From the NCBI GenBank assembly GCA_034440355.1, contig JAWXBY010000008.1:1-64000 (forward strand): a stretch of 64,000 bases of DNA, read 5' to 3'. Below the pieces are notes generated by a model. It was not told where the DNA came from, searched no databases, and saw only the letters and a program-made list of their open reading frames with translations. Below, in pieces: positions 6,949 through 15,076 of the stretch. The translations under genes and the position numbers were made by a program. The DNA is from SZUA-430 sp034440355. Its GTDB lineage: Bacteria; Pseudomonadota; Alphaproteobacteria; Micropepsales; Micropepsaceae. Position 1 is the stretch's first letter. Every line of letters starts with the position of its first letter.

Positions 6949-7020
6949 ATGCCTGTATATGTTCGCGTGGTGAAGGTCGGCAACGTGTTCGTTCGCACGG
7001 TTGCGCTGCGCCCCCTCTAA
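6949..7020 (+). CDS. Very small ORF (23 aa)
   Basis: ATG 6949 has GGAG 8 bases upstream and encodes MPVYVRVVKVGNVFVRTVAL plus three residues. It is basic and beta-prone. It ends 6 bp before a strong hairpin. It could be a true microprotein or the stump of the next tail gene; no family is recognised. Confidence 0.4.
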   Translation: MPVYVRVVKVGNVFVRTVALRPL

Positions 7021-7026
7021 ACGAAA

Positions 7027-7047
7027 GCGGGGGCCTGAAGCCCCCGC
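7027..7047. terminator. Bidirectional hairpin between convergent genes
   Basis: GCGGGGGC (7027-7034) pairs with GCCCCCGC (7040-7047) around a 5-nt loop. On the minus strand the stem is followed by TTTCGTTT. It separates the plus-strand phage genes from the minus-strand gene at 7063. Confidence 0.7.
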
Positions 7048-7062
7048 GCCGTCTCTAGCAGC

Positions 7063-7323
7063 TTAAACGTCCGTTCGTCGGCCATTGGCGGCGGCCTTCT
7101 TCTCGCTCGAAACCTCCGCGTAGTTGGTGAACGCTGCGCGGGCGTCTTCGAGCAGTGCCTCTATTCCCGAAAGTGAGCGGTGCAGGACCTGCAAACTCGG
7201 CAGGCCTTCGGCGGCCGACATGCCGGCCAGGCTGGCGAGCGCTTCCGCTTGTTCGAGGCGGCAGGCTATCAGCGTCTCAAGATCGTCGCGGGTGTGTGCT
7301 GGTGTTCGTTTGGAATCGGCCAT
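7063..7323 (-). CDS. Hypothetical 86-aa helical protein
   Basis: The gene has a near-perfect ribosome-binding site (AGGAGG, 6 bases before ATG at 7323). The product starts MADSKRTPAHTRDDLETLIA and is a soluble helical protein with LEQAEALASLAGMS and a central LHRSLSGIEALLEDARAAF helix. It resembles small helical proteins often found in accessory regions, but I cannot assign a family. It is the only minus-strand gene in the phage-like block and could be part of the element (regulator or antitoxin-like) or a chromosomal gene next to the tRNA. Confidence 0.6.
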   Translation of the reverse strand: MADSKRTPAHTRDDLETLIACRLEQAEALASLAGMSAAEGLPSLQVLHRSLSGIEALLEDARAAFTNYAEVSSEKKAAANGRRTDV

Positions 7324-7491
7324 CGAAGTCCTCCTGTCGCTGCATGATGCCCGAGGGTATTGGCGCGCGCCGCCGGGTGAGCGCGACGCTGGGGCAGAGG
7401 AGCGACTCGGTCAACGTGCTACCCCAGGCGTTACCCTGGGCGGCTAAACGGTTCCGATACGAGACTAATATGGTCTAACCTATTGAAAATG

Positions 7492-7566
7492 TGGCTCCCC
7501 GGGCCGGATTCGAACCAGCGACCAACCGGTTAACAGCCGGTTGCTCTACCACTGAGCTACCGGGGA
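7492..7566 (-). tRNA. tRNA-Asn (anticodon GTT), CCA encoded
   Basis: On the minus strand the sequence starts TCCCCGGTAGCTCAGTGG and has the anticodon loop CTGTTAACC, the T-loop GGTTCGAATCC and the acceptor end CCGGGGA followed by G and an encoded CCA at 7494-7492. The cloverleaf is complete. The 3' end faces the phage element, so this gene is a likely integration target. Confidence 0.97.
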
Positions 7567-7665
7567 ACAATTGGCGTGCTCGGTACTGATGATGTGGCAG
7601 GGGCGTGCCTATATCAGAGGGCGGTTAATCGCGGAAGAACTATTGTCCAACCGGAGTTGCTCTCG

Positions 7666-7923
7666 ATGTCTCACGTCCGTGTCGGCCAATTTCGCGTGAA
7701 ACTGCCGCGGTCCAAGACCGGGCGAAAGGCGTTGGGCGGGGCTCTTGTCGCGGGCAGCACGCTTTGGTTTTTGCCGGTGCTGGGGCTTTGGATGCTGCCG
7801 GCGGGGTTGTTGGTGCTGTCCGTCGATTCGCCGCGTGTGCGCCGCTTTCGCCGTGTGAACGAGGTGCGGGTCGTGCGCTGGTGGCGGGCGCGGCGGACGT
7901 CGACCTCATCGACCCCGGAATGA
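7666..7923 (+). CDS. Small conserved membrane protein
   Basis: ATG 7666 (TCTCGATGTC) gives 85 aa. After a basic N-terminus (KLPRSKTGRKALGGALV) there is one hydrophobic hairpin (WFLPVLGLWMLPAGLLVLSV) followed by DSPRVRRFRR and a very basic tail. The pattern resembles small alphaproteobacterial proteins of PGPGW-like type, but the exact PGPGW motif is not present. It is probably anchored in the inner membrane with both ends in the cytoplasm. Function unknown. A GC-rich hairpin follows at 7928. Confidence 0.65.
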   Translation: MSHVRVGQFRVKLPRSKTGRKALGGALVAGSTLWFLPVLGLWMLPAGLLVLSVDSPRVRRFRRVNEVRVVRWWRARRTSTSSTPE

Positions 7924-7927
7924 AAAA

Positions 7928-7949
7928 GGGGCCCGGCGAACCGGGCCCC
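7928..7949 (-). terminator. Rho-independent terminator (best on minus strand)
   Basis: GGGGCCCGG (7928-7936), loop CGAA, CCGGGCCCC (7941-7949). On the minus strand five T residues follow, so it probably ends transcription from the DUF3095 gene; it may also act on the plus-strand gene that stops at 7923. Confidence 0.8.
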
Positions 7950-8074
7950 GAAGTTGGGTAAATGGTGGGGTGTCTTCATGGGAAGACCTGAGCAACTTGA
8001 GCCGATAAGGTTAATAAAGTGTTAATACCATCCACCCGCTGACAATTGGGCCGAGCGAGTTGGGACCCGTAACC

Positions 8075-9190
8075 TCAGGTTCTATCTGCGATTTTCGACT
8101 TAAGCTGTTGAGCAGCTAGGGCGTATCCGCCGTCGGCGCCATCGATAAAGTGCACGTGGCCGCTGTCATCAGTGTTGCTCACAAAGCACGTCATAAGGGC
8201 CGAGGAGGCGCGGTGGAGGCCGAAGTCGATCGCGCGATGCGTCTTGGCGAGGGTCAAAAGCTGTTCGATCGCGTCGGCTTCGCGAGTCGAACAGTCGATG
8301 ACCATGCGCAACGAGTCGGCGAACTTGCGGTAGTCGGAGTGCGAGGGCAGGGCGCGCGCGTAGTCGCGGCCGTTGAAGCCGCCGATCGTTGTGCCCGTCT
8401 TCTCGGAGATGATCGCCAACAGCGATTGGCCGTACACCTCGAACAGCGAGCGGCCGAAGGCGCGTTCGTGTGCGCCGCCGCGTGGTGGCCAGGCTGCTTT
8501 CAGGTTGGACGCGGCGACGGGACACAGGTCGCGGCGTGCCGCGGCCAGAATGCCGGCGTAGAGGTCGCGATAGACGGGCGAGAGTTGTTCGCCGTCCTTG
8601 GCGCGGATGATGGCGGTCAGCATTACGCCGTTGCGGGCGCTCAGCGGTTGCCAGCGGCACGATAGGCCCGAGAGATCTGCATCTTCCGTCGTCGCGTCAG
8701 CGTTGATCGCGAAACGTTCGCCCGCCTGCGTTTTGCATAGCGTTTCGGCATGGTCGATGCCGCCGCCGCAGAGCATCGCGAGCCGTCGGCTGCCGTGCAG
8801 GGTCTGGTAGGCGAGGCGCACGTCGAAGCCGTCCGCGCGCACGGCGGCCACCGGAATCAGCGCGCAGCGGGTGTCGAGCGAGAGCGTGTTGCGGACGATG
8901 CGCTGAACGCCTTTGAGCGCGGCCGTCGTCGTTTCGGCGAGGTCGGGTGGGATCAATACGGTGCCGCCGTCGCCGCCAAAGGCGAAGGGCAGGTCGCGGC
9001 CGGGGTTGGCGTTCTGGACGCCCGCAATCGTCGCGGCGCCCGCAAGATTCACGTCTTTGTAGCGGCCGGCCGAGATCGCGCCCGTCGAACCGATGACATC
9101 GCTGACCGCGATCAGCCAATCGCTCGGGACGCTGACATAGTTGGCTGGCTCTAGGGCTTGGGCGAAGTCGGCGACGACGGGGGCGTCCAC
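8075..9190 (-). CDS. DUF3095 family protein (cyclase-like)
   Basis: The likely start is GTG 9190 (GGAGCGG 7 bases upstream), giving 371 aa; a longer frame would run through tRNA-Cys and is rejected. The N-terminal half has the DUF3095 pattern: WLIAVSDVIGSTGAISAG (Asp31) and FAFGGDGG (Asp74). These two acidic motifs look like the metal-binding sites of class III nucleotide cyclases or palm-domain enzymes; family function is not established to my knowledge. The second half (GVMLTAIIRAKDGEQLSPVY to the C-terminus) includes FGLHRASSALMTCFV and resembles the second DUF3095 domain. A signalling nucleotide role is inference. Confidence 0.8.
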   Translation of the reverse strand: MDAPVVADFAQALEPANYVSVPSDWLIAVSDVIGSTGAISAGRYKDVNLAGAATIAGVQNANPGRDLPFAFGGDGGTVLIPPDLAETTTAALKGVQRIVRNTLSLDTRCALIPVAAVRADGFDVRLAYQTLHGSRRLAMLCGGGIDHAETLCKTQAGERFAINADATTEDADLSGLSCRWQPLSARNGVMLTAIIRAKDGEQLSPVYRDLYAGILAAARRDLCPVAASNLKAAWPPRGGAHERAFGRSLFEVYGQSLLAIISEKTGTTIGGFNGRDYARALPSHSDYRKFADSLRMVIDCSTREADAIEQLLTLAKTHRAIDFGLHRASSALMTCFVSNTDDSGHVHFIDGADGGYALAAQQLKSKIADRT

Positions 9191-9217
9191 TGGCCGCTCC
9201 GATTCTAAGGCGATCGC

Positions 9218-9291
9218 TGGAGGCCACGCCCGGAATTGAACCGGGGTACGAGGTTTTGCAGACCTCTGCGTAACCACTCCGCCACGTGGCC
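9218..9291 (-). tRNA. tRNA-Cys (anticodon GCA), CCA encoded
   Basis: On the minus strand the gene starts GGCCACGTGGCGGAGTGG, has the anticodon loop TCTGCAAAA, the T-loop GGTTCAATTCC and the acceptor CGTGGCC followed by T and an encoded CCA at 9220-9218. It lies 27 bp before the DUF3095 start on the same strand and could share its transcript. Confidence 0.97.
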
Positions 9292-9420
9292 GTCCGATCG
9301 CGAGGGGCGTCGTATAGCAGAGGGGCGGGCGTGCTACAAACGCTTCACCGCTTCGCATTGTCAGAGGCGGCGGGCGCCGATATAAGCGCGCAACTTAACG
9401 ATTTCCGCCGGATTCTCCTC

Positions 9421-10080
9421 ATGTCGACCGACTTGTCCGCCGCCCGCGCTTTCATGGTTGAGGGCCAGGTGCGCACGAACGACGTCACCGACGCGCGCGT
9501 CACGGATACGATGGGCCGCGTTGAGCGGGAGCGGTTCGTGCCGGCCAACAAGCGTTCGCTGGCCTATGCGGACATTTGCGTTGAGGTCGCGCCGGGGCGG
9601 TTCCTGCTGGATCCGCGCAGCTTCGGCAAACTCTGTCAGCTGGCGGAAGTGCAGGAGAACGATCGCGTTCTCGATGTCGGATGTGCGACGGGTTATTCGA
9701 CGGCCGTGCTGTGTGCGCTGTCGCGCGATGTTGTTGCGCTTGAAGAAGACGAAGAGCTTGCGAAGTTTGCGGCGCCGATTTTGCGGTCGTCGCCGAAGCT
9801 CGGACGTCTTTACGGCGTGGTCGGTCCGCTGAAAGTCGGTGCGCCGGGGCAGGCGCCGTTCGACGTTATTTTCGTCAACGGCGCAGTCGAAGACGTGCCC
9901 AAAGCGTGGGTCGAGCAGTTGAAAGAGGGCGGCCGGATGGTCGTCATTATGAACGAAGGTCCGGTCGGCAAGGCCCACTTCTGCGTGAAGAAGGCAGGGG
10001 CGCTCAGCCGTAGGTTTGCTTTTGATGCAACAGTTCCGGTCCTTCCCGGCTTCGAACGTTCACGAAGCTTTGTTTTCTAA
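9421..10080 (+). CDS. Protein-L-isoaspartate O-methyltransferase-like protein upstream of tolC
   Basis: The 219-aa protein has a Rossmann methyltransferase core: motif I is VLDVGCATGYSTAVL (about residues 81-95), with an acidic ALEEDEEL after strand 2 and PFDVIFVNGAVEDVP at the later strand. The N-terminus MVEGQVRTNDVTDARVTDTM is the usual PCMT-family start (R-x-D-V-x-D). The typical catalytic region is reduced compared with true Pcm, and a second PCMT gene is present at 38752, so this copy may have another substrate. Its place just before tolC is conserved in alphaproteobacteria as far as I recall. Start chosen at ATG 9421 with the family N-terminus. Confidence 0.85.
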   Translation: MSTDLSAARAFMVEGQVRTNDVTDARVTDTMGRVERERFVPANKRSLAYADICVEVAPGRFLLDPRSFGKLCQLAEVQENDRVLDVGCATGYSTAVLCALSRDVVALEEDEELAKFAAPILRSSPKLGRLYGVVGPLKVGAPGQAPFDVIFVNGAVEDVPKAWVEQLKEGGRMVVIMNEGPVGKAHFCVKKAGALSRRFAFDATVPVLPGFERSRSFVF

Positions 10081-10086
10081 GGGTTT

Positions 10087-10103
10087 GCCGTTGTTCAAAC
10101 GGC
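10087..10103. terminator. Weak stem-loop after the methyltransferase gene
   Basis: GCCGTT (10087-10092), loop GTTCA, AACGGC (10098-10103). The stem is short and lacks a T-run, so termination before tolC is only possible. Confidence 0.35.
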
Positions 10104-10179
10104 TGTTTGACCCTAAATCTTAATTCGAAATTTACGCTCTCATCGTTAACCTCTCGCGCGATGGCGGGAAGGAGTTCTC

Positions 10180-11583
10180 ATGTTCGTTGGGGAAAACGGT
10201 TCAGTTTTCCGCAAGCGGGTCAGCTGGCGTTTACGCGCGGCCTTGCTTGCTTCAGTTTTTTTGGTGCCGAACGCGCACGCAGCTGATTCGCTGCTCGACG
10301 CGTTGGTGAAAGCTTATCAGTCGAACCCGCAGTTGCTGGCCGAGCGTGCAAACTTGCGCGCGACCGACGAAGACGTCGCGCAGGCGATCGCGCTGTGGCG
10401 TCCGAGAGTTTCAATCAGCGCGCAGTACTCGTCGATCAAGAGCGAATCGAAAACCGATCCGGCCGTCGTCGGCCTTGAGTCGCGGACGCGACCGTGGGGC
10501 GCCGATATCACGGCGACGCAGACGGTGTTCGCGGGCGGCCGCATTCTGGCGCAGCGTCGCGTCGCCGACGCGAATGTGCGCGGCGGCCGCGCCATTCTGC
10601 ACGCGACCGAGCAACAGATCTTTATCGACACCGTGTCGTCCTACATGAACGTCGTGCGCGACGAATCGACGTTGAACCTGAACAAGCAGAACGTCGAGCT
10701 TCTGAAGAAGCAGCTCGAGGCTGCACAAGCACGGTTCGAAGTCGGTGAAATTACCCGCACGGACGTGGCGCAGGCGGAAGCGCGTTTGTCCGCCGGCCTC
10801 GCCAGTCTGACCGCCGCGGAAGCGAGCTTGAAGGCGAGCCGGTTGTTCTATGAGCGCACCGTCGGCGAAGCCCCGGGGACGCTGGAGACGAAGCCCGCGA
10901 CGCCCGGACTGCCGGCGAGCGAAGAAGACGCCAAGCAGGTTGCGAACCAACTGAACCCGTCGCTGACCGCGGCGCGCGAAGCGGAAGCGGCCACGGCGGC
11001 TGGGATCGACCTTGCGGTCGGCCAGATGCTGCCCACCGTGTCCCTGCAAGCAAGCTATGGCCGCAGCGGCCAGGAGCGCGGGGCGGAGACGATCGGCGAC
11101 GAGACCATCGTCTCGGCTGTCGCGACAGTGCCCATTTACCAAGGCGGCGCCGAGTGGTCGTCGATCCGTCAGGCGAAAGAGCTTAACAACCGCGCGCGGC
11201 TCGACGCCGAGGATGCGCGGCGCGCGACGGACGAAGGCGTGTCGAACGCTTGGGAAAATTATCGCGCCTCGACGGCCTCTTCCGAGGCCAACCGCCAGCA
11301 GGTTAAGGCTGCGGAAATCGCGTTCGAGGGCGTCCAGCAAGAGCTGGAAGTCGGCTCGCGCACGACGCTGGATGTGTTGAACCAGCAGCAGGAATTGCTG
11401 AACGCCCGCGTCGCCCTGGTGCGCAGCGAGCGTGACGAGGTGGTGGCGAGCTATGCGCTGCTGGCCGCCGTCGGTAAGTTGACCGCCAAGGAACTGGCGC
11501 TGCCGGTTCAACTCTATGACCCGGTGGAAAATTACGAGATGCAAACCTGGCGTCCGCTGGGGGCGGCGACTTACGGAAACTAA
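10180..11583 (+). CDS. tolC: TolC-family outer membrane efflux/secretion channel
   Basis: The 467-aa protein begins with a signal peptide (LRAALLASVFLVPNAHA, cleavage near residue 35) and has two copies of the TolC/OEP repeat, each a long coiled-coil pair: the first with DALVKAYQSNPQLLAERANL and VFAGGRILAQRRVADANVRG, the second from about residue 250 with LTAAREAEAATAAGIDLAVG and PIYQGGAEWSSIRQAKELNN. The end RTTLDVLNQQQELLNARVAL is the typical second-repeat signature. TolC forms a trimer through the outer membrane and periplasm for type I secretion and drug efflux. AAGGAG lies 8 bases before ATG 10180. No efflux pump genes are next to it, as usual for shared TolC. Confidence 0.95.
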   Translation: MFVGENGSVFRKRVSWRLRAALLASVFLVPNAHAADSLLDALVKAYQSNPQLLAERANLRATDEDVAQAIALWRPRVSISAQYSSIKSESKTDPAVVGLESRTRPWGADITATQTVFAGGRILAQRRVADANVRGGRAILHATEQQIFIDTVSSYMNVVRDESTLNLNKQNVELLKKQLEAAQARFEVGEITRTDVAQAEARLSAGLASLTAAEASLKASRLFYERTVGEAPGTLETKPATPGLPASEEDAKQVANQLNPSLTAAREAEAATAAGIDLAVGQMLPTVSLQASYGRSGQERGAETIGDETIVSAVATVPIYQGGAEWSSIRQAKELNNRARLDAEDARRATDEGVSNAWENYRASTASSEANRQQVKAAEIAFEGVQQELEVGSRTTLDVLNQQQELLNARVALVRSERDEVVASYALLAAVGKLTAKELALPVQLYDPVENYEMQTWRPLGAATYGN

Positions 11584-11613
11584 GGTTTTCTAGGGTATTT
11601 ATGTGGTTGCCCG

Positions 11614-11638
11614 AGGCGCCTCTCTGACGGAGGCGCCT
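11614..11638. terminator. Hairpin between tolC and popZ
   Basis: AGGCGCCTC (11614-11622) and GAGGCGCCT (11630-11638) form a 9-bp perfect stem with a 7-nt loop. There is no T-run. Confidence 0.55.
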
Positions 11639-11711
11639 ACTGGCAATTGGCGCGACCTTGCCTTAGGTTGAAATTCAAGGGGTCGCGCGACGCTCGAAGA
11701 GGTTTACACCC

Positions 11712-12305
11712 ATGGCCACGCCCTCGGCTCAACAAGAACCGACAATGGAAGAAATTCTCGCTTCCATTCGGCGGATCATTTCCGAGGATGCCGATCCTGC
11801 GGCGAAGGCAGCTCAGCCCGCCGCGGCGGCGCCGTCGCGTGACGGCGACGTACTCGAACTGACGAACATCGTTCACGACGACGGATCGATCGGCGGACCA
11901 GCGCCCGAACCGGCGCCGGCGCCCGAACCGCCGCGCCGCCGCGCTGCACCGCCACCGCCGCGTGAGCCCGAACCCGCACCGGAGCCGCGTGTGTCGCGAC
12001 GCGCGCCGCCTCCGGAACCACCTCGCCAAACGCGTCATCAATCGGACTTGGATATGGTCGAAAAGGAAGATCGCGATTCCGTTCTCTCTTCGCAGGCGTC
12101 GTCGGCGATCAGCAACGCCTTCGGCGCGCTGACGCGCGAGCGCGATGTGGCGGTCGGCGGCGGCACCACGCTGGAAGAGATCGTGGCGCAGATGATGAAG
12201 CCGATGCTCGCCGCATGGCTCGACGAACACCTGCCCGAAATCGTAGAGCGCGTCGTACAGCAGGAAGTCGAGCGCGCTGCACGCGGCGGCGGACGTCGCC
12301 GCTAA
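11712..12305 (+). CDS. popZ: PopZ polar organizing protein (DUF2497)
   Basis: The 197-aa protein has the three PopZ parts: an N-terminal helix TMEEILASIRRIISEDADP that binds partner proteins, a long acidic and proline-rich linker (about residues 65-120, PEPAPAPEPPRRRAAPPPP), and C-terminal oligomerisation helices with LEEIVAQMMKPMLAAWLDEH and LPEIVERVVQQEVER. PopZ forms a polar condensate that anchors the chromosome origin and cell-cycle regulators in alphaproteobacteria. The position just before valS is the conserved one. A stem-loop follows the stop, and valS starts 85 bp later, so the two may be co-transcribed. Confidence 0.92.
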   Translation: MATPSAQQEPTMEEILASIRRIISEDADPAAKAAQPAAAAPSRDGDVLELTNIVHDDGSIGGPAPEPAPAPEPPRRRAAPPPPREPEPAPEPRVSRRAPPPEPPRQTRHQSDLDMVEKEDRDSVLSSQASSAISNAFGALTRERDVAVGGGTTLEEIVAQMMKPMLAAWLDEHLPEIVERVVQQEVERAARGGGRRR

Positions 12306-12337
12306 CCTATAAGACAGCGAAGGCTCGACAGGGCCGT

Positions 12338-12355
12338 GCAAGCCAACCGGCTTGC
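12338..12355. other. Stem-loop between popZ and valS
   Basis: GCAAGCC (12338-12344), loop AACC, GGCTTGC (12349-12355): 7-bp perfect stem without T-run. It may tune valS expression or stabilise the popZ mRNA. Confidence 0.45.
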
Positions 12356-12390
12356 GCGCGATGAGGCATGCTTAAAGGCTTGATAGAACG

Positions 12391-15057
12391 ATGTTAGAGA
12401 AGACCTACAATCCGAAGGACAGCGAAGAGCAGCTCTATGACGCCTGGGAGGCGTCGGGGGCTTTTCGCGCGGGCAACAAGCCGGACGCCAAGCCGTTCAC
12501 GATCGTCATCCCGCCGCCTAACGTCACGGGTTCGCTGCATATCGGGCACGCGCTCAACAATACGCTGCAGGACATCTTGAGCCGGTTCGAGCGCATGCGC
12601 GGGCGGGATGTGCTGTGGCAGCCGGGGATGGATCACGCGGGGATCGCGACGCAGCTGGTCGTCGAGCGGCAGTTGGCGGAGAAGCAGACGTCGCGCCAGA
12701 AGCTCGGCCGCGAAGAATTTCTGCGCCGCGTGTGGGAATGGAAGGCCGAGTCCGGCGGCACGATCATGCGGCAGCTGCGGCGGCTGGGCGCGTCGTGCGA
12801 TTGGTCACGCGACCGCTTCACGATGGGCGAGACCGAAGCGGATCAGATGAGCCGCGCGGTGCTGAAGGTGTTCGTCGAGCTCTACAAACAGGGCTTGATG
12901 TACAAGGACACGCGTCTCGTGAATTGGGACCCGCGTCTGCAGACGGCGGTGAGCGATCTTGAGGTCGAGAACATCGAGGTCAAAGGCAACCTCTGGCACA
13001 TCAAATATCCCCTGGCCGACAAACCGGACGAATTCATCATCGTCGCGACGACGCGGCCGGAGACGATGTTGGGCGATACCGCGGTTGCGGTGCATCCGGA
13101 CGATGAGCGTTATAAGGCGCTGGTCGGCAAGAAGGTGCGCTTGCCGTTATCGGAGCGGTTGATCCCGATCGTGGCCGACGAGTATGCCGATCCGGAGAAG
13201 GGGTCGGGCGCGGTGAAGATTACGCCGGCGCATGACTTCAACGACTATGAGGTCGGGCGGCGGCACAAGTTTGAGCCGCTCAACATTTTGACGCTCGATG
13301 GCAAGATCAACGACAAGGCGGCGGCGCCGTATCGCGGGCTTGACCGGTTCGAGGCGCGCAAGCGTGTGGTCGCGGATCTCGAGGCGATGGGCTTGCTCGA
13401 GAAGGTCGAGCCGGTGACGCATGCCGTGCCGCATGACGAGAAGACGAAAACCGTCGTGCTGGAGCCGATGCTGACCGAGCAGTGGTATCTGAACGTGAAG
13501 CCGCTAGCGGATCGCGCGCTTGAGTCCGTGCGCAGCGGGCAGACGAAGTTCGTGCCGGAGCGGTTTGCCGACACGTATTATCGCTGGCTTGAAGACATTC
13601 GGCCGTGGTGCGTGTCGCGGCAGCTGTGGTGGGGGCATCAGATCCCCGCGTGGTACGACGACAAGGGCAACATCTTCGTCGCCGAGACGGAAGCGGATGC
13701 GCTGGCGCAGGCGAAGGCCAAGCACGGGCATGACGTTGCATTGAAGCGCGATCCGGATGTGCTGGACACGTGGTTCTCGTCCGGCCTGTGGCCGTTCTCG
13801 ACGATGGGGTGGCCGGACAAGACGCCGGAACTCGCGCGGTATTATCCGACCGACGTCGTCGTGACGATGTTCGACATCATCTTCTTCTGGGTCGCCCGGA
13901 TGATGATGTTCGGACTGCACTTCATGGATAAGGAGCCGTTCCACACGATCTATATCCACGCGCGCGTCGTCGATGAGCGCGGGCAGAAGATGTCGAAGAC
14001 GCGCGGCAACGTGATCGACCCGTTGACGCTGATCGACGAGTTTGGCGCGGACGCTTTGCGCTTTGCGCTGGCGATCGCGGCGGCGGCGGGAAAAGACCTG
14101 CGCATGGGGCGCTCGCGCGTCGAGGTGTATCGCAATTTCTGCACGAAGATTTGGAACGCGGCGCGCTTTTGCGAGATGAACGAATGCAAACGCGTCGACG
14201 GGTTCGATCCGTCGGCGTTGAAGGGCACCGTCAATCGCTGGATCGTGGGCGAGTTGTTCCGCGCGCGCGACGAGGTGACGAAGGCGCTTGAGACGTATCG
14301 GTTCAATGATGCGGCGGGCGGGCTCTATGAGTTCGTCTGGAACGTGTACTGCGACTGGTATCTCGAATTCATCAAGCCGGTGCTGAACGGCAGCGACGAG
14401 GCGCAGAAGGCCGAGACGCGCGCGACGGCGGCGTGGGTCATGGATGAGATGTTGCGTCTGATGCATCCGTTCACGCCGTTCATCACCGAAGAACTCTGGC
14501 GTCAGACGGGTGAGCAGGGGCCAAAACGCGAGAGCATGCTGATCTCGGCGGCGTGGCCGGATTACTCCAAGATCGCGCGCGACACGGCGGCGGCGTCCGA
14601 AATGAATTGGGTCAAGTCGCTGATCTCTGAAGTACGCTCGGTGCGCGCGGAAATGAACGTGCCGCCGGCATCGAAGTTGCCGCTGACGTTGAAGACGGCG
14701 AACGCGGACGAACGTGCCTGGCTGGACCGGCACAATGAGTTGATCTTGCGGATGGCGCGGCTCGACGCCGCGCAGGCTGGTGACGCGTTCGCCAAGAGCT
14801 CGGCGCAGATCGTCGTCGGCGACGGGACGGCGGGCCTTGCGCTGGAAGGTTTCATCGATTTCGCGAAAGAGCGGGCGCGGTTGACGAAAGAGCAGCAGCG
14901 TCTGACTGCTGAGATCGGCCGCATCGACGCGAAGCTGGGCAACGAGGCCTTCGTCGCGAAGGCGCCGGAAGAGGTCATCGACGAGCAGCGCGAGAAGCGG
15001 GCGGAATATGAGGCGGCGCTCGGCAAGGTGACCGAGGCACTCAAGCGGCTGGGGTAA
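12391..15057 (+). CDS. valS: Valyl-tRNA synthetase
   Basis: The 888-aa enzyme charges tRNA-Val. The class I signatures are clear: PPPNVTGSLHIGH with HIGH at residues 50-53 and KMSKT at about 533-537 (GQKMSKTRGNV). The editing (CP1) domain lies between them with ATTRPETMLGDTAVAVHPDD. LDTWFSSGLWPFSTMGW, the anticodon-binding domain and the ValS-specific C-terminal coiled coil (about 825-885, ERARLTKEQQRLTAEIGRID) follow in order. Length is normal for the bacterial family. Translation starts at ATG 12391. It is a single housekeeping gene after popZ. Confidence 0.98.
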   Translation: MLEKTYNPKDSEEQLYDAWEASGAFRAGNKPDAKPFTIVIPPPNVTGSLHIGHALNNTLQDILSRFERMRGRDVLWQPGMDHAGIATQLVVERQLAEKQTSRQKLGREEFLRRVWEWKAESGGTIMRQLRRLGASCDWSRDRFTMGETEADQMSRAVLKVFVELYKQGLMYKDTRLVNWDPRLQTAVSDLEVENIEVKGNLWHIKYPLADKPDEFIIVATTRPETMLGDTAVAVHPDDERYKALVGKKVRLPLSERLIPIVADEYADPEKGSGAVKITPAHDFNDYEVGRRHKFEPLNILTLDGKINDKAAAPYRGLDRFEARKRVVADLEAMGLLEKVEPVTHAVPHDEKTKTVVLEPMLTEQWYLNVKPLADRALESVRSGQTKFVPERFADTYYRWLEDIRPWCVSRQLWWGHQIPAWYDDKGNIFVAETEADALAQAKAKHGHDVALKRDPDVLDTWFSSGLWPFSTMGWPDKTPELARYYPTDVVVTMFDIIFFWVARMMMFGLHFMDKEPFHTIYIHARVVDERGQKMSKTRGNVIDPLTLIDEFGADALRFALAIAAAAGKDLRMGRSRVEVYRNFCTKIWNAARFCEMNECKRVDGFDPSALKGTVNRWIVGELFRARDEVTKALETYRFNDAAGGLYEFVWNVYCDWYLEFIKPVLNGSDEAQKAETRATAAWVMDEMLRLMHPFTPFITEELWRQTGEQGPKRESMLISAAWPDYSKIARDTAAASEMNWVKSLISEVRSVRAEMNVPPASKLPLTLKTANADERAWLDRHNELILRMARLDAAQAGDAFAKSSAQIVVGDGTAGLALEGFIDFAKERARLTKEQQRLTAEIGRIDAKLGNEAFVAKAPEEVIDEQREKRAEYEAALGKVTEALKRLG

Positions 15058-15076
15058 GCGCGCGCCTTGCTCCCAC

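Larger units (their letters stand above)
1..7490. mobile_element. Right part of a degraded or minimal tailed-phage element
   Basis: This block holds a replication initiator, repeats, a zinc-finger/HNH pair, an HK97-type capsid gene, a G/GT tail chaperone and a tape measure gene, all on the plus strand. It stops where the 3' end of a tRNA-Asn gene begins at 7492, which is the classic position for prophage integration; that link is inference because no attL is in view. Terminase, portal, protease, head-tail connector, tail tube and lysis genes are not seen, and the integrase, if any, must lie to the left of base 1. The element is therefore either a decayed prophage or a reduced capsid-encoding element. 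Confidence 0.75.
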
